Source: Pseudomonas marginalis (GTDB taxonomy: Bacteria > Pseudomonadota > Gammaproteobacteria > Pseudomonadales > Pseudomonadaceae). From it: a stretch of DNA of 34,915 nt. The DNA is taken from the NCBI RefSeq assembly GCF_001645105.1, contig NZ_LKEG01000060.1, forward strand, positions 44,386 through 79,300, in the 5' to 3' direction. The translations under genes and the position numbers were made by a program. Below are positions 32,227 through 34,915 of the stretch, one piece after another (within the stretch, counting starts at the first letter, position 1; each line of letters begins with the position of its first letter). Below the pieces are notes generated by a model. The model was not told the DNA's origin. It saw only the letters and a list, made by a program, of their open reading frames with translations, and ran no database searches.

Positions 32227-33033
32227 ATGCTGCTGGCCAGTGTGTTGGGGTTATTGATGGGCCTGGTCATGGGCCTGACCGGCGCGGGCGGCGGCATCCT
32301 CGGGGTGCCGGCGTTGGTGCTGGGGTTGGGTTTGAGCATGACCCAGGCGGCGCCGGTGTCGCTGCTCGCCGTGGGCGCGGCGGCAGCGGTGGGGGCGATT
32401 GACGGTTTGCGCCATGGCCTGGTGCGTTACCGCGCCGCGTTGCTGATCGCGTTGCTCGGCGCGTTGTTTTCGCCGGTGGGGGTGTTTCTCGCCCATCAAT
32501 TGCCGGAAGCCGCGCTGATGGGCCTGTTCAGTGCGCTGATGGTGCTGGTGGCCTGGCGCATGTTGCAGCGCGAAAAACGCGAAGCGGGGCCGAGTGACCA
32601 TGGCGCCGCGTCCTGGGGCCAGAAGAACTGTATGCTCGACCAGCACACCGGACGGTTGGCCTGGACCGCCAAATGCAGCGCAACCCTGGCTGCCCTCGGT
32701 GCGGTGACGGGAGCGGTGTCCGGCCTGCTGGGCGTGGGCGGCGGGTTCCTGATCGTGCCGGCGTTCAAGCAGCTCACCGATGTGCAGATGCGCGGGATCG
32801 TCGCCACCTCCTTGATGGTGATCAGCCTGCTCTCGCTGATCGGTGTGGCCGGTGCGTTCCATGCCGGTGTCCGCATTGAACCGATAGGCTGGGTATTTAT
32901 CGGCGCAAGCATCGTCGGCATGCTGGCCGGCCGACGCCTGTGTTCGGTGATTCCCGCGCGTACCTTGCAGGTGGGTTTTGCCAGTTTGTGTGTACTGGTT
33001 GCTATTGGCATGGTGGTTAAAGCGGCCATCTGA
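32227..33033 (+). CDS. TauE/SafE-family sulfite exporter
   Basis: A 268-residue membrane protein with about eight hydrophobic segments and the duplicated glycine-rich motifs of the TauE/SafE family: LTGAGGGILGVPALVLGLGL in the first half and VSGLLGVGGGFLIVPAF in the second. Directly downstream of the sulfide oxidoreductase (zero-base gap), it probably exports the sulfite formed by the persulfide dioxygenase. That substrate is inferred from context, since family members also carry other C1/sulfur anions. Confidence 0.88.
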   Translation: MLLASVLGLLMGLVMGLTGAGGGILGVPALVLGLGLSMTQAAPVSLLAVGAAAAVGAIDGLRHGLVRYRAALLIALLGALFSPVGVFLAHQLPEAALMGLFSALMVLVAWRMLQREKREAGPSDHGAASWGQKNCMLDQHTGRLAWTAKCSATLAALGAVTGAVSGLLGVGGGFLIVPAFKQLTDVQMRGIVATSLMVISLLSLIGVAGAFHAGVRIEPIGWVFIGASIVGMLAGRRLCSVIPARTLQVGFASLCVLVAIGMVVKAAI

Positions 33034-33142
33034 TCGGCTCATCCCTTCGTGTCCGCCACCCAGTGCCCAGCACCGTTGTTGAACAATCCGGTCAAGCCCG
33101 GCGAGTGGCGGGCCGTATTGAGCCCGCTTTTGGCTTGAGGCG

Positions 33143-33156
33143 TTGATACCTGTCAA
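33143..33156. promoter_or_regulatory. Anr/FNR-type box upstream of SLC13 transporter
   Basis: TTGATACCTGTCAA fits the Pseudomonas Anr/Dnr pattern TTGAY-N4-RTCAA and sits in a perfect 7-6-7 dyad (GCGTTGA/TCAACGC, 33140-33159). A weak -10 (CATGCT, 33179-33184) would place the start near 33191, putting the box centre at about -41.5, the usual activator position. Confidence 0.6.
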
Positions 33157-33217
33157 CGCAGCCTGTGGCAATCCAGGGCATGCTTGCGGCCTGATTTGAA
33201 GGCTGATGGAGCCCGCC

Positions 33218-34696
33218 ATGAACGCCCCCGCCACAACCGCCGCATCATTCAAGTTTCCCCTGGGCCTGGTAGTCGCCGTGCTGGTGATGGCCGGGGTGCT
33301 GCTGTTGCCCCTGCCCGCTGACTTACCGGTGGCTGGGCACCGCATGCTGGCGATCCTCGCGTTTGCCGTGGTGGTGTGGATCACCGAGGCGGTGTCCTAT
33401 GAAGCCAGCGCGATCATGATCACCTCGCTGATGGCTTTTCTGCTCGGCACGGCGCCGTCGGTGCAAGACCCTGTCCATCTGATCGGCACCAGCCCGGCCA
33501 TCAGCATGGCGCTGACCGGTTTTTCCAACCCGGCATTGGCGCTGGTGGCGGGCGCGTTGTTCATCGCCGCCGCGATGACGCATACCGGTCTGGACCGGCG
33601 CATCGCCCTGGTGACGCTGAGCCGGATCGGCACGAGTACCCGGCGCATCCTGCTCGGAGCGATTGCGGTGACCATTCTGCTCAGCCTCGTTGTACCCAGC
33701 GCCACGGCGCGCAGTGCCTGCGTGGTGCCGATCATGATGGGCGTGATCGCTGCGTTTGGCGTGGACAGACGCTCGAACATCGCGGCCGGCATCATGATCG
33801 TGGTGGCCCAGGGCACCAGCATCTGGAACGTCGGCATCCAGACCGCCGCCGCGCAGAACCTGCTGACCGTCGGCTTTATGGACAAGATGCTCGGCCAGCG
33901 CGTGTCATGGATCGACTGGCTGATTGCGGGGGCACCGTGGGCGCTGATCATGTCGGCGGTGTTGCTGTTCCTGGTGCTCAAATTGCTGCCGCCGGAGACC
34001 GACAGCATCCCGGGCGGTAAAGAGGCGGTGGCGCAATCGCTGGTGGACATCGGGCCGATGACGGGGCCGCAGAAGCGCCTGTTGACGGTGTCGGTGTTGT
34101 TGCTGCTGGCCTGGGCCACGGAAGGGCGGTTGCACAGTTTTGACACCACCTCGACCACGTATGCGGGGTTGGTGTTTCTGTTGCTGCCAGGCATCGGCGT
34201 GATGACCTGGAAGGATGTGCAGTCGCGGATTCCTTGGGGCACGGTGATTGTGTTTGGGGTGGGCATCAGCCTGGGGACGGCGCTGCTGACCACCCAGGCG
34301 GGGCAGTGGTTGGGGGCTGCCGTGGTGGCTCACACGGGGTTGGATCAGGTTGGGCCGCTGGGGGTGTTTGCGATTCTTGGGGCGTTTTTGATCGTGATTC
34401 ATTTGGGGTTTGCCAGTGCCACGGCATTGACCTCGGCGTTGTTGCCGATCCTGATTGCGGTGTTGCAGACGTTGCCGGGGGAGTTCAGTCGGTTGGGGAT
34501 GACGATGCTGCTGGGGTTTGTAATGAGTTATGGGTTTATTCTGCCGATCAATGCGCCGCAGAATATGGTGTGCCTGGGAACAGGGACGTTTACGGCGCGG
34601 CAGTTTGCCAAGGTGGGGGTTCTGGTGACGCTAATCGGCTATGCGCTGATGCTGGTGTTTGCCGCCACTTACTGGAGCTGGCTCGGCTGGGTCTGA
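33218..34696 (+). CDS. SLC13/DASS-family anion transporter
   Basis: A 492-residue inner-membrane protein with a dozen or so hydrophobic segments and two inverted halves, as in divalent-anion:sodium symporters. The re-entrant-loop motif, SNT in characterised members, reads SAT in both halves (residues 161-163 PSATARS and 400-402 ASATALT). The second half ends in SYGFILPINAPQNMVCLGTG. The likely substrate is a di- or tricarboxylate or sulfate; its place after a sulfide-oxidation set would allow sulfate, but a separate promoter with an Anr-type box argues for anaerobic carboxylate use. ATG 33218 has GGAG 8 bases upstream; an in-frame ATG at 33206 is also possible. Confidence 0.88.
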   Translation: MNAPATTAASFKFPLGLVVAVLVMAGVLLLPLPADLPVAGHRMLAILAFAVVVWITEAVSYEASAIMITSLMAFLLGTAPSVQDPVHLIGTSPAISMALTGFSNPALALVAGALFIAAAMTHTGLDRRIALVTLSRIGTSTRRILLGAIAVTILLSLVVPSATARSACVVPIMMGVIAAFGVDRRSNIAAGIMIVVAQGTSIWNVGIQTAAAQNLLTVGFMDKMLGQRVSWIDWLIAGAPWALIMSAVLLFLVLKLLPPETDSIPGGKEAVAQSLVDIGPMTGPQKRLLTVSVLLLLAWATEGRLHSFDTTSTTYAGLVFLLLPGIGVMTWKDVQSRIPWGTVIVFGVGISLGTALLTTQAGQWLGAAVVAHTGLDQVGPLGVFAILGAFLIVIHLGFASATALTSALLPILIAVLQTLPGEFSRLGMTMLLGFVMSYGFILPINAPQNMVCLGTGTFTARQFAKVGVLVTLIGYALMLVFAATYWSWLGWV

Positions 34697-34732
34697 CAGT
34701 GTGAAGGTTGTCTCCAATACACTGCAGATGCC

Positions 34733-34891
34733 ATGTGGGAGGGGGCTTGCCCTAATGCCAGTCAGTTAAAAATGAGCACCGTACCTGTGGCGAGGGAGCT
34801 TGCTCCCGCTGGGTCGCGAAGCGGCCCCAGCGCTTTGTTTCAAAAGACTGGGACTGCTGCGCAGTCCAGCGGGAGCAAGCTCCCTCGCCAC
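34733..34891. repeat. REP cluster: half REP plus REPIN
   Basis: A truncated REP of the GTGGGAGGGGGCTTGCC type (34733-34752) is followed by a REPIN of the other family: GTGGCGAGGGAGCTTGCTCC at 34786-34813 and its inverse at 34866-34891. The spacer includes GAAGCGGCCCC, as in the REPIN after pvdA, and the hairpin GGACTGC-TGC-GCAGTCC (34851-34867). The remaining bases to 34915 show nothing further. Confidence 0.85.
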
Positions 34892-34915
34892 GGGTTACTT
34901 TTCGCTCTTGCTGCT

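Overview
The window looks like chromosomal DNA of a fluorescent Pseudomonas, most likely of the P. fluorescens group. Evidence is the high GC coding bias, a pyoverdine gene block (pvdA, an fpvI-like sigma factor, pvdR-pvdT-opmQ), a bkdA1-bkdA2-bkdB-lpdV operon with divergent bkdR, and many Pseudomonas-type REP/REPIN palindromes between genes. I see no rRNA, tRNA, insertion sequence, prophage or CRISPR array. No gene-free stretch exceeds about 270 bases.

Bases 1-8388: a tightly packed minus-strand operon encodes a complete branched-chain-amino-acid/amide-type ABC transporter (binding protein, two permeases, two ATPases), then an M20-family N-carbamoyl/ureido amidohydrolase and an amidase-signature amidase. 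A FadR-type GntR regulator lies just upstream on the same strand. The set should import a ureido or amide compound and hydrolyse it inside the cell. The substrate is not identifiable from sequence. REPINs with the same flanking sequence lie on both sides of the structural genes.

Bases 8464-16052: the pyoverdine block. The efflux operon pvdR-pvdT-opmQ (minus) is followed by a secreted alpha/beta-hydrolase-like protein whose nucleophile position appears to be lost. Divergently come an fpvI-like ECF sigma factor behind a Fur-box-like site and pvdA, the L-ornithine N5-monooxygenase of siderophore synthesis. PvdS-type promoters (TAAAT-N16-CGT) precede both pvdR and pvdA. The anti-sigma gene fpvR, which I recall lying between fpvI and pvdR in P. 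aeruginosa PAO1, is absent here.

Bases 16217-18300: a two-gene operon of a radical-SAM protein with a C-terminal helix-hairpin-helix and a DUF4130-type 'DNA metabolism' protein. A LexA-like SOS box sits immediately upstream, so this is probably a damage-inducible, functionally undescribed DNA repair or modification system. It is the strongest novelty candidate in the window.

Bases 18373-22294: an Lrp-type regulator with ornithine cyclodeaminase, a tandem-GNAT acetyltransferase, and the branched-chain aminotransferase IlvE. Bases 22498-28113: the branched-chain 2-keto acid dehydrogenase operon and its activator gene bkdR. IlvE and this complex perform successive steps of Val/Leu/Ile catabolism.

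Bases 28294-34915: a 4HB-type chemoreceptor; a sulfide-detoxification set (persulfide dioxygenase-like hydrolase divergent from sulfide:quinone oxidoreductase and a TauE-type sulfite exporter); and an SLC13/DASS anion transporter behind an Anr/FNR-like box. The window closes with another REPIN.
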